Shown: one piece after another, positions 55,662 through 63,194 of the stretch
Numbering within the stretch: the stretch's first letter is position 1
How the letters are laid out: each line of letters opens with the position of its first letter
From: Flavobacterium sp. ACN2
Lineage (GTDB): Bacteria; Bacteroidota; Bacteroidia; Flavobacteriales; Flavobacteriaceae
NCBI RefSeq assembly: GCF_002303885.1
Contig: NZ_MRCM01000010.1
Span: forward strand, 1 to 64,000
DNA: 64,000 nucleotides
Reading direction: 5' to 3'
The notes under the pieces: model-generated
Database searches by the model: none
Told to the model about the DNA's origin: nothing
Seen by the model: the letters and a program-made list of their open reading frames with translations, nothing else
Made by a program: the position numbers and the translations under genes

Positions 55662-56258
55662 ATGCACATTGATACTGACTTACTTTATACCTGGGGAGCT
55701 GTAGCCAAAAAAGTTCCTAAGAACTCCATTATTTTCTTCGAAAATGATGCCGCCATATCTTATTACCAAATTTTAGAAGGGACTGTAAAAATGAGCTATA
55801 CCAACGAAGATGGCAAAGATTTAACGGTTGGCATTTTTAATGAAGGAAATAGCTTTGGCGAGCCACCGCTTTTTATTGGGCAACCCTACCCTGCTTCTGC
55901 AATTGCACAAACCGATTGTATTATTTTAAAACTATCCAAAACAAACTTTTTTTCTTTTCTTGAAGAAAATTCAGAAATGCAATTTAAAATCCTAAAATTG
56001 TTTGCATGGAAAATCTATAATAAAATTGTTTTTTCTAAAAATATAGTCAATCATAAACCCGAATATCGCATTCAGTATTTTTTAGATAATTTAAAAAAGC
56101 AGCAAAATATTGCCTCTTCCATGAAAATGAAAATTCCGTACACGAGACAAGAAATTGCAGATTTTACTGGTCTTAGAGTAGAAACCGTCATACGCACCCT
56201 ATCACTCATGAACAAAAACAAAAAAATTGAAATTGTCGACCATAAGCTATTTTATTAA
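55662..56258 (+). CDS. Crp/Fnr family regulator next to the nos locus
   Basis: A 198-residue regulator with an N-terminal cyclic-nucleotide-binding fold (about 15-120, ILEGTVKMSYTNEDGKDLTVGIFNEGNSFGEPPLFIGQPYPASA) and a helix-turn-helix (about 163-185, RQEIADFTGLRVETVIRTLS). The recognition helix keeps the Glu...Arg pair of CRP/FNR proteins. It has a single Cys, so no FNR-type iron-sulphur cluster; sensing of nitric oxide by heme (DNR-like) or another signal is possible. It is the obvious candidate to bind TATGAT-N4-ATCATA at 56269 and 63131. That link is inferred. Confidence 0.88.
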   Translation: MHIDTDLLYTWGAVAKKVPKNSIIFFENDAAISYYQILEGTVKMSYTNEDGKDLTVGIFNEGNSFGEPPLFIGQPYPASAIAQTDCIILKLSKTNFFSFLEENSEMQFKILKLFAWKIYNKIVFSKNIVNHKPEYRIQYFLDNLKKQQNIASSMKMKIPYTRQEIADFTGLRVETVIRTLSLMNKNKKIEIVDHKLFY

Positions 56259-56268
56259 TTTAATCTGT

Positions 56269-56284
56269 TATGATTTGAATCATA
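56269..56284 (+). promoter_or_regulatory. FNR/CRP-type operator TATGAT-TTGA-ATCATA
   Basis: A perfect inverted repeat with the same arms as the operator at 63131-63146. It lies 10 nt past the stop of the Crp/Fnr gene. A -7-like TTTTTTTG (56306-56313) ends 36.5 nt from the operator centre on the plus strand, the spacing also seen on both sides of the other copy. No gene follows, only the candidate small RNA. Confidence 0.65.
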
Positions 56285-56318
56285 CTAAAACAGCTTGATT
56301 TTTTCTTTTTTTGCATAA

Positions 56319-56396
56319 GGTTAAAAGAAATTATTAATTCAAATCTAATCTCTTTAAGAATAAAAACGGGAACTTTTTTGAAGTTCCCGTTTTTGT
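56319..56396 (+). ncRNA. Candidate FNR/DNR-activated small RNA
   Basis: Predicted transcript of about 80 nt from the operator-linked promoter at 56269-56313 to the hairpin ending at 56394. It contains no ATG, GTG or TTG start with a usable frame. The body is A/U-rich and single-stranded, then a 14-bp G+C-containing terminator stem. Coordinates are approximate. The only evidence is the operator, the shared spacing and the terminator. The stem alone could simply serve the convergent genes. Confidence 0.4.
56362..56394. terminator. Bidirectional terminator
   Basis: Stem AAAAACGGGAACTT (56362-56375) with AAGTTCCCGTTTTT (56381-56394), 4 nt from the truncated-hemoglobin stop. Confidence 0.85.
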
Positions 56397-56397
56397 A

Positions 56398-56769
56398 TTA
56401 AGAAATAACTTTATTCATCATCCAATTCGAAATGTTTTCTGCTCTTGATTTTATTTCATCCGCTTTTTCTCCTTCAAACAAATCATCTACCGTTTTTTTC
56501 CAAAGTTTAGTCCAATGTTTAAAATGAGCCTCTGTGAGCGTACTTTTCTGATCTAGCACTCGATGTTTCAACATCGGGTTTCCATCAAAATTTCCGGTAT
56601 GAAAAAGGATGTTATCCCAAAAATCATACATAATCGGAAGATGCTTCTCCCAATTTACCACAGCGATTTCTGTAAACAAATATCCTATAGTTGAGTCCGT
56701 TTTTACTTGCAAATAAAAAGCATCAACCAGTACTGCTATATCCTCTTTATTCCTAATGTCTGTTTTCAT
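56398..56769 (-). CDS. Group III truncated hemoglobin
   Basis: A 123-residue 2/2 globin with the group III look: DAFYLQVKTDSTIGYLFTEI, then WEKHLPIMYDFWDNILFHTGNFDGNPMLKHRVL (helices B-E region and the start of the FG turn) and the C-terminal HFKHWTKLWKKTVDDLFEGEKAD with a candidate proximal His in LTEAHFKHW. It is the last gene of the nos operon, 32 nt after nosY, with a terminator behind it. Nitric oxide or oxygen binding during N2O respiration is inferred from context. Confidence 0.88.
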   Translation of the reverse strand: MKTDIRNKEDIAVLVDAFYLQVKTDSTIGYLFTEIAVVNWEKHLPIMYDFWDNILFHTGNFDGNPMLKHRVLDQKSTLTEAHFKHWTKLWKKTVDDLFEGEKADEIKSRAENISNWMMNKVIS

Positions 56770-56801
56770 ATTTTCTTAATTCTGAATAAATAACAAAACA
56801 T

Positions 56802-57569
56802 TTAAAGATCTTTTCGTTCGAACTTTCTAATAGAAATTACAAACGGAACAACGATCCATGAAATGAGCAGTAAGAAAGAAATCAGTAGGCCAATTACTGT
56901 CCCAAAAAAATCTTTAAAAATAGCTCCTGTATATCCCATCATGGCAGATTGATCTAAATGTAGTAATATTTGAATTCTCGCTAAATCTATCGGACTAGAA
57001 GCGGTTATAGCTACCATAGCTTCTTCTATTGGATATTCTGCAAACTGAAACAAAAGAAACAATACCAATGCATCAAACAAAATAGCAAAATACATCCAGA
57101 ATAAAATGGCCACCCCTATTCCTTTTGCTTTATCTCGAGTTAAAATGCAGCTTAAAAAAGCCAGAGACACAAAAACAATAGAAATTAAACTTCCCGACAA
57201 AAGCATCATCAATCCTGCCATACCAGGCACATTAATCAAAAGCGGAATTCCTGCACCGAGAAAAAAAGCCAAAAACATTGCAATTGATAATCCAGCAAAC
57301 AAACTAATCCAGATCTTTTTTCTTTTAATAGGCTGACTCAATAAAAGCTCGATGAATTCTGAACTATTGTAAATATAGATGGTCGAAAAAAGTATAGACA
57401 CCAACGGAACCGTAAATAGAATGACATTCAGAATCGTCAGTAAACCTTTGGCTGTATTGTTTTCAAGCATAAAAGATCCCCAAGAAAGCAATGCCAGAAT
57501 TAAGGCATAACTCACAATAATCTTATTTTTAAGAATATCTAATAAGATAATTTTAATTATTCTGTTCAT
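56802..57569 (-). CDS. nosY: ABC permease NosY
   Basis: A 255-residue permease with six membrane helices: LLSWGSFMLE near the start, IYNSSEFIELLLSQPIKRKKIWISLFAG (ABC-2 coupling region), then helices ending LISFLLLISWIVVPFVISIRKFERKDL. With NosF it forms the transporter that supports NosD in making the copper-sulphide centre of NosZ. Its start overlaps the nosF end by 17 nt. The truncated hemoglobin follows 32 nt later. Confidence 0.88.
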   Translation of the reverse strand: MNRIIKIILLDILKNKIIVSYALILALLSWGSFMLENNTAKGLLTILNVILFTVPLVSILFSTIYIYNSSEFIELLLSQPIKRKKIWISLFAGLSIAMFLAFFLGAGIPLLINVPGMAGLMMLLSGSLISIVFVSLAFLSCILTRDKAKGIGVAILFWMYFAILFDALVLFLLFQFAEYPIEEAMVAITASSPIDLARIQILLHLDQSAMMGYTGAIFKDFFGTVIGLLISFLLLISWIVVPFVISIRKFERKDL

Positions 57570-58275
57570 GCTGTTTCTCTTTTAATATAGTAGCAATAGA
57601 TTTCGAAATTTTAGTTTCGCCCGTTGATTCCAAAAGATCTGTAATCGTTTTATGAAAATGTACTTTTCCGTCCTGCATAAAAATAATCTGAGTAATCATA
57701 TCGTCCAATTCACTCAACAAATGTGAAGTAATCAAGATTAGCTTTCCTTTGTTTTTCTCTTTTATGATTTTTTCTTTCAGAATTTCTGCAGCCAACGGAT
57801 CCAATCCTGCCGTTGGTTCGTCCAGAATTAAAACATCGGGGTTAAAAAGAAAAGCTAATGTTGCACTTACTTTTTGTGTTGTTCCTCCAGAAAGTGTTCT
57901 CATTTGCTTCTCACTCATTTTGTCGAGCTTAAAAGCTTTTATCAAATCTTCATCCAATTCGTCTTTCGAATTTCTAATCTGCTTGATCATGGCTATAATC
58001 TGGGCAATGGTCATATGATCAGGATAACGGCCAATTTGCGGCATATAACCAATTCTTTTTCGGTATTCAAACTTCTTTAAAATAGATTCGTCATGCAGCA
58101 AAATGTCACCACTATCGGGTAAAACCATTCCTAAAACAGATTTTATTAATGTCGTTTTTCCACAGCCATTCGGACCAATTAAAGCGATGCATTCTCCGGC
58201 TTTAAACTCAAGGGTGATGTTTTGCAATACCTTTAGTTTGCCAAATTTTTTATTTATATTTTTTAAAGTAATCAT
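57553..58275 (-). CDS. nosF: ABC ATPase NosF
   Basis: A 240-residue ATPase: Walker A GPNGCGKTT (about residues 34-42), Q-loop in GYMPQIGRYPDHMT, signature LSGGTTQKV, Walker B VLILDEPTAGLDP, switch His in ITSHLLSELD. It overlaps nosD by 4 nt and nosY by 17 nt, so the three are translationally coupled. NosF powers NosDY during assembly of the CuZ cluster of nitrous oxide reductase. Confidence 0.92.
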   Translation of the reverse strand: MITLKNINKKFGKLKVLQNITLEFKAGECIALIGPNGCGKTTLIKSVLGMVLPDSGDILLHDESILKKFEYRKRIGYMPQIGRYPDHMTIAQIIAMIKQIRNSKDELDEDLIKAFKLDKMSEKQMRTLSGGTTQKVSATLAFLFNPDVLILDEPTAGLDPLAAEILKEKIIKEKNKGKLILITSHLLSELDDMITQIIFMQDGKVHFHKTITDLLESTGETKISKSIATILKEKQHEQNN

Positions 58276-59504
58276 AATACAATAGATTTCATTATAGGAG
58301 ATTCATCAACAAAATTATCAGGCGTTATACTTGGTAGAATTTTCTCTGATTTATCTAGAAGCGTAATCATAAAGCTTCGAAATAAAAGCATCGCCGACGG
58401 ATTATTCTCGGTAATTACCGCAAAAAGACTCAGCGGATGAAAAGGCACATCGCCAATACCATCTCGGTTCAAATCATACCCTTCATATTTATCCCAGTAA
58501 TTATTATTGAAATGATTTAAAACTAAACTGCCGTTTGTGCTGATATCGAAAGTATTCGAAAGAAAATTATTAAACGAGATCACATTTTCCATACAGCTTG
58601 CCTGAACTTTCATTCCCCAGCCATTATCCTTAAAAATATTTCGTTCCAATTTTACACGGCTCGTCCCTTCCATATAAATTCCTGAAGTGTTCCTGATAAA
58701 TTTATTTCCATTTATATAACTATCCGAAATTTCTTTAAGCAATAAACCATAAGAGGCGTCTCCCCAATTCTCCTCGAAATAATTGTTGAACATTTTTACA
58801 TTTTTGGTAAACATTACCGCTACTCCTGCTCCATTATTTTTAAAGACATTTGAAATATAGGCATCATCATTCGAGAACATAAAATGAAGACCATAACGTA
58901 TATTTGCTTTAGAAACATTTCGCCAGATTACAGAATTAGAAACAAATTCAAAATAAATTCCGTCGCGATGTCCAGAAATTCTATTTCCTATAATCTGCAT
59001 ATTCTCGCTTTTCCAGCAATGAATTCCGTTTCCAATACGCTGTTCTTCTTTTTGATAGGCCTTTATAGTATTGTTTTTTACAATGCAGTTGACGCCTTTT
59101 TGAACATAAATTCCAAAAAAATTATTCTCTAGAAAATTGTCTTTTACTACAACTCCAGTCTTGTTGTATATTTTAATTCCACAGGGATCATTCAGGGAGG
59201 CATACCCTGAATTGATAACTTTAAATCCGGAAAAAATTACGCTATCGGCTTTAATAGAAACTACTTCATATTTTCTTTGTCCGTCCAGAGTTGGCCAGTT
59301 TTTTCCCTGCAGAATTACTTTTTTATCTACAATTATATTGCCTTCGCGATAAACCCCTTTATTTACTATAATGGTATCACCAGATTTTGCGAGTTCGATC
59401 GCCTTTTTAATGGTTTTAATCGACTTGTCTTGCCCTACTTCAATCTTCTGAGACCAAAGGCAGTTTAAAAAAAATAAGAGTGAAAGACAAAAATGTAGCT
59501 TCAT
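58272..59504 (-). CDS. nosD: NosD, periplasmic copper-centre assembly protein
   Basis: A 410-residue exported protein: signal peptide (MKLHFCLSLLFFLNCLWSQ), then a right-handed parallel beta-helix built of repeated short N-x-x-I/V units such as NNFFGIYVQKGVNCIVKNN and HRDGIYFEFVSNSVIW, ending with a GYDLNRDGIGDVPFHPLSLF segment characteristic of NosD. It feeds sulphur or copper to the CuZ site with NosFY. nosF overlaps it by 4 nt. Confidence 0.93.
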   Translation of the reverse strand: MKLHFCLSLLFFLNCLWSQKIEVGQDKSIKTIKKAIELAKSGDTIIVNKGVYREGNIIVDKKVILQGKNWPTLDGQRKYEVVSIKADSVIFSGFKVINSGYASLNDPCGIKIYNKTGVVVKDNFLENNFFGIYVQKGVNCIVKNNTIKAYQKEEQRIGNGIHCWKSENMQIIGNRISGHRDGIYFEFVSNSVIWRNVSKANIRYGLHFMFSNDDAYISNVFKNNGAGVAVMFTKNVKMFNNYFEENWGDASYGLLLKEISDSYINGNKFIRNTSGIYMEGTSRVKLERNIFKDNGWGMKVQASCMENVISFNNFLSNTFDISTNGSLVLNHFNNNYWDKYEGYDLNRDGIGDVPFHPLSLFAVITENNPSAMLLFRSFMITLLDKSEKILPSITPDNFVDESPIMKSIVL

Positions 59505-59533
59505 GATTTAATATTTTAATTTAAGACCGCATT

Positions 59534-60535
59534 TTATTTATTCAAAATTGCTGTCCATTCCTTTTCCTCTCCTTTTGATTGTGCTTCAAATGCTTTTGCT
59601 TCACTTTTATTGTTAAAAGCGGCAATATTTCCATTCATTGGGCTTTTTATGGTTCCGCCCCAAACAAAAAAGGCGCTTTCAGCAGGAATCAATTCATTGT
59701 TTTTTGTATAATCATGCACGTAATATGTCTTAATCTTAATGTTTGCATTGTCTTTGCAGTAATGCGACATACACGCAATATCATCAAACTTGTAAACTCG
59801 ACCTTTTTCTGTAATAATTTCGGCTCCATGTCTTCCATCACTAATTCCCATCATACAGAAATCGCAATTATCAGCATTTAGTTTAATAGGAACAGGTTTG
59901 TCGCTAGAGCATGAAAAAAGAAAAACGGGAACCAGCAAAATGCCCAAGAGCCGACCAGATGGTTTAGCATACTTTTCTTTTACAATAACAGCAAAAAGCA
60001 AAACTCCAACCGCAATAAGCATCCAGCCTCCAAGATCAGGAATTGAATAAGCTCCAAAATTTAATAATTGTTTGTATCCGAGCATCGGTGGCTGATAAGC
60101 CATGCCAGGAACTCTAATCGCAGCATTAGGATCGAGATTATGCCCATATTCATAATTCCATCTATAGAAATCACAGGCAGACAATATTCCAAACAAAACA
60201 AAAGAAAAGAAGAATACAAAAAGTCCTTTTCTATTTGCTTTCCATGCACATAGTATCGAAATAGCGCCTAATCCAGCTAAAATAAATGGTAGAACTTTAA
60301 ACTCAATAAAATCTTCTGTATGCAACGTTTTCATTCCGATATAATGGTTTAAACCGTTGATAATGTCAACATCACCCGCAATTTTAGAGGCGTGAAGTTT
60401 TAATACCAAACCTTCAGGATATTGTGGCGCTGTAAGCTCTATTCTCCATATTGGAAAAAATATAGCCCCAATCAATAGAAGTCCTGACAAGAAGAGCGCA
60501 ATTTTAGAAAAAGCGGTTATTTTTTTATCTCTCAT
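59534..60535 (-). CDS. nosL: NosL fused behind a four-to-five-helix membrane domain
   Basis: A 333-residue protein. Residues 1-200 form a membrane domain with helices near 10-30, 83-100, 104-120 and 172-188 and conserved FPIWRIELTAPQYPEGL and MLGYKQLLNFGAYSIPDLGGW. At Cys209 comes an internal lipobox-like LFSC, and then a NosL domain with the Cu(I) motif C224-D-F-C227-M-M, HGAEIITEKGRVYKFDD and the tail AFNNKSEAKAFEAQSKGEEKEW. NosL delivers copper to NosZ. The membrane part is not a known NosZ factor to me, and the fused form suggests copper transfer at the membrane. Confidence 0.88.
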   Translation of the reverse strand: MRDKKITAFSKIALFLSGLLLIGAIFFPIWRIELTAPQYPEGLVLKLHASKIAGDVDIINGLNHYIGMKTLHTEDFIEFKVLPFILAGLGAISILCAWKANRKGLFVFFFSFVLFGILSACDFYRWNYEYGHNLDPNAAIRVPGMAYQPPMLGYKQLLNFGAYSIPDLGGWMLIAVGVLLFAVIVKEKYAKPSGRLLGILLVPVFLFSCSSDKPVPIKLNADNCDFCMMGISDGRHGAEIITEKGRVYKFDDIACMSHYCKDNANIKIKTYYVHDYTKNNELIPAESAFFVWGGTIKSPMNGNIAAFNNKSEAKAFEAQSKGEEKEWTAILNK

Positions 60536-60550
60536 AATAATTCAAAATAA

Positions 60551-60578
60551 AAGGGAACAAAGAATACTTTGTTCCCTT
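60551..60578 (-). terminator. Hairpin between nosZ and the nosL fusion gene
   Basis: A 12-bp stem, AAGGGAACAAAG (60551-60562) with CTTTGTTCCCTT (60567-60578). On the minus strand it is followed by a short T-rich tract. It probably lowers transcription of the assembly genes relative to nosZ, or protects the nosZ 3' end. Confidence 0.7.
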
Positions 60579-60589
60579 ATGGTTACTGG

Positions 60590-62563
60590 CTATTCTTTAG
60601 GCAGATTAGTACCTACACTATAAGTAATTGGAACATTACTTCCTGCTGGTGAAACTCGTACATAACCCTGCATTTCTTGGTGCAGTGCACTACAGAAATC
60701 AGTACAATAGAATGGGAATATTCCTTTTTTCTGAGGAACCCATTTTAATGTTAAGGTTTCTCCTGGCATAATAAGTAATTCGGCAGTATTGGCTCCTTTA
60801 ATTGCAAATCCATGAGGCACGTCCCAGTCTTGTTCTAGATTCGTAACATGGAAATAAACTTCGTCACCCACACGAATTCCTTCGATATTATCTGGTGCAA
60901 AGTGAGAACGAATACAAGTCATATAAATGTGCACTTTATTACCTTCTCTCACTACCTTAGTTTCTTTTTCTCCTTTAGTAGCATATGCATGGTTATTCTC
61001 TGCAATTTTGTAATACTTCAACTGTCCGTTATTAATCACTTTTTCAGCTGGAATACCTTGTGCATAGTGTGGCTCGCCAATTGTTGGATAATCTAGAAGC
61101 AATTTCATTTTATCTCCACTGATATCAAATAACTGAGCACTTTGTGCCAATTCTGGACCAGTTGGCAAGAAACGGTCTTTCGTAATTTTATTGTAAACCA
61201 CCATGTATTTTCCAAATGGCTTTTCTGTATTTCCACCAGGAATCATTAAGTGTCCAGGAGAATAATAAGTTGCTTTTCTGTCTAAAACCTTTAAATCTTT
61301 AATATTCCATTTAACCACTTCAGACGAAACAAACATTGTAGTGTAAGCATTTCCTTTTCCGTCAAACTCTGTATGTAAAGGCCCTAAACCTGGTTTTTGA
61401 ACCTCTCCATGAAGAGCAGCTTCATATTTTACAACTGGAATTCCTGCATAATCGCCATCAAATTGTTTTTTAGCAATAGCATCTTTCAATTTTGTGAAAC
61501 TAAATACCGGAATTAAAGCCGCTAATTTTCCACTACCTACAATAAATTCTCCTGTTGGATCAATATCGCAACCATGAGGCGATTTCGGACAAGGAATCAT
61601 ATAACAGATATCTTTAAGCTCAGAAGCATCAAGAGTAAGAACTTCATTTTTAATCTCAGATTTAGCAGTTTGAGTTTTTTCATCCCAAGTATTGTGAGCA
61701 TATTTTGCAGGAATTCGTTTTCCTTTTCCAGCTTTAATATATTCCTCTGCTTTTTTCCAGTTTACAGCCATGATAAAATCTTTATCATTTTTAGAAGCGT
61801 TAACCTCCAATAAAGTATTAGCTTGTTCTGTATTATAACACGAAAAGAAGAACCATCCATGAGATTCTTTTTTACCAGGGTGGCTAAGGTCAAAATTTAC
61901 ACCTGGAGCTACAATTTGAAAAGCAAGATCCAATTCTCCTTCTTTTCCAACTTTTACAAAACTCAGATATCCTTTAAAGTTTTTCTTGTAGGTATTAATT
62001 GGAACGTCTCCATTATCATTATCAGCAGGAACGCTGAAACGGCTTGCTCCTACCACATACTCTGTGTTTTGAGTAATAAAAGGCGAAGAGTGATTACCTC
62101 CGCAGTTTGGCAGTTCGATAATTTCAGCAGTTTTGAACGTTTTCAAATCAATACGTGCAATACGTGGCGTATTATTGGCATTGGCAAAAATCCATCGTCC
62201 GTCAACTTCTCCATTTGTTTGCGATAAATCCAAGTGATGCTGATCATCCCAAGGCACATAACCATGCGAAGTATTCAACATAGGTTTGGTTTCTTCACTG
62301 TACCCGTAACCGCTTTGCGGATCTTCAGAAAACACCGGCATCACTCTTAACAATCTTCCGCTTGGAAGTCCGTAGACACTCACCTGACCGCTAAAACCAC
62401 CCGATACAAAGTTGTAGAATTCATCATATTTTCCAGGTGCCACATATACTTTTGAGGCTGCATCGCCTTCAACAGCATCCGTAGAGTCTTTTGGTTTACA
62501 AGAAACAAAAAGAGCACACCCTAGCGTAACAACGAAAATCGATTTTAAAAATTTATTTTTCAT
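60590..62563 (-). CDS. nosZ: Nitrous oxide reductase, clade II (Sec-dependent)
   Basis: A 657-residue periplasmic enzyme reducing N2O to N2. The leader is a Sec lipoprotein signal (lipobox FVSC, Cys22) with no twin-arginine, as in clade II. The seven-bladed propeller carries the CuZ ligands, including WDDQHH (His109/His110) and GGNHSSPF. The cupredoxin domain holds the CuA motif FYC620-TDF-C624-SALH628-QEM631. It is second in the operon after the cytochrome c gene and is the core of the locus. Confidence 0.97.
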   Translation of the reverse strand: MKNKFLKSIFVVTLGCALFVSCKPKDSTDAVEGDAASKVYVAPGKYDEFYNFVSGGFSGQVSVYGLPSGRLLRVMPVFSEDPQSGYGYSEETKPMLNTSHGYVPWDDQHHLDLSQTNGEVDGRWIFANANNTPRIARIDLKTFKTAEIIELPNCGGNHSSPFITQNTEYVVGASRFSVPADNDNGDVPINTYKKNFKGYLSFVKVGKEGELDLAFQIVAPGVNFDLSHPGKKESHGWFFFSCYNTEQANTLLEVNASKNDKDFIMAVNWKKAEEYIKAGKGKRIPAKYAHNTWDEKTQTAKSEIKNEVLTLDASELKDICYMIPCPKSPHGCDIDPTGEFIVGSGKLAALIPVFSFTKLKDAIAKKQFDGDYAGIPVVKYEAALHGEVQKPGLGPLHTEFDGKGNAYTTMFVSSEVVKWNIKDLKVLDRKATYYSPGHLMIPGGNTEKPFGKYMVVYNKITKDRFLPTGPELAQSAQLFDISGDKMKLLLDYPTIGEPHYAQGIPAEKVINNGQLKYYKIAENNHAYATKGEKETKVVREGNKVHIYMTCIRSHFAPDNIEGIRVGDEVYFHVTNLEQDWDVPHGFAIKGANTAELLIMPGETLTLKWVPQKKGIFPFYCTDFCSALHQEMQGYVRVSPAGSNVPITYSVGTNLPKE

Positions 62564-62592
62564 AAGGCTATTTATTTTTGATTTTGATTTCT

Positions 62593-63069
62593 TTATTTTA
62601 CCCCATCATTCTGGCGCATATATTCCAAGATAGATCTTGCTTCATCCTCCGTTAATCCTTGATTAGGCATACGAATCATGCAAAGCTCTAATTGCGCTTG
62701 CAATTCAGGATCTTTGTCAATCATGGGGTCTGGATTGGTAATAAAGTTCATGATCCATTGCGGTGTTCTTCTCTCGGTAACTCCTTTCCATCCTGGTCCA
62801 ACCAATTTTTCGTCGGTAGATTTATGGCAAGAAGTACATTTTACTTCAGCAGTTTTAAGTCCTTTTTCAGCCAGTGCTTTATCTAAAGAAGCTCCTAACT
62901 CAACTGTTTCATATTTTCCGATACCTCTTTTAGGATCGTAAGATTCTGCATCAGCTGCTTTTTCTTCGGAGGCAGGGGCTGAAAAATCCTGATCGCTGTT
63001 TGACTTTTCTTTTCCGCAGGATACCATCAGGAAAAAACCAAACATTGTTAATAAGAATAATTTGTTCAT
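62593..63069 (-). CDS. Cytochrome c lipoprotein, probable electron donor to NosZ
   Basis: A 158-residue mono-heme cytochrome with lipobox LMVSC (Cys18), an acidic linker, and heme motif C78-T-S-C81-H82. The axial Met is probably Met134 (IRMPNQGLTEDEARSILEYM). It is the first gene of the nos operon, 29 nt before nosZ, and sits behind the operator at 63131-63146. Transfer of electrons to the CuA site of NosZ is inferred from position and family. Confidence 0.88.
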   Translation of the reverse strand: MNKLFLLTMFGFFLMVSCGKEKSNSDQDFSAPASEEKAADAESYDPKRGIGKYETVELGASLDKALAEKGLKTAEVKCTSCHKSTDEKLVGPGWKGVTERRTPQWIMNFITNPDPMIDKDPELQAQLELCMIRMPNQGLTEDEARSILEYMRQNDGVK

Positions 63070-63101
63070 TAGTTTGTTTTTTTAATTGTTAAACTTTTGA
63101 T

Positions 63102-63109
63102 CAAAATTC
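63102..63109 (-). promoter_or_regulatory. -7-like element of the nos operon
   Basis: On the minus strand GAATTTTG matches TAnnTTTG except the first base. Its last G is 36.5 nt from the operator centre, so the predicted start (about 63096) puts the operator near -42, the class II activator position. Confidence 0.5.
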
Positions 63110-63130
63110 TAAAACTTGTTTTTCACAAAG

Positions 63131-63146
63131 TATGATTACAATCATA
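63131..63146. promoter_or_regulatory. Bidirectional FNR/CRP-type operator TATGAT-TACA-ATCATA
   Basis: A perfect inverted repeat between the divergent cytochrome c and CxGKC genes, 62 and 49 nt from their start codons. It has the FNR/DNR half-site TGAT. -7-like elements on both sides end at exactly 36.5 nt from its centre, so one operator could activate both directions. Confidence 0.75.
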
Positions 63147-63167
63147 TCCTCAAAAAAAAGTTCATAA

Positions 63168-63175
63168 TACCTTCG
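63168..63175 (+). promoter_or_regulatory. -7-like element of the copper-related operon
   Basis: TACCTTCG matches TAnnTTTG at all but one fixed position. The last G is 36.5 nt from the operator centre, mirroring the nos side. Confidence 0.5.
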
Positions 63176-63194
63176 TATTCTCAAAAAACAACCA

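Noticed and set aside
63095..63106. Perfect 12-bp palindrome TTTTGATCAAAA as a second operator
   Set aside because: It lies over the -7 element and fits AT-rich chance palindromes; no second copy elsewhere in the locus, so not called separately.
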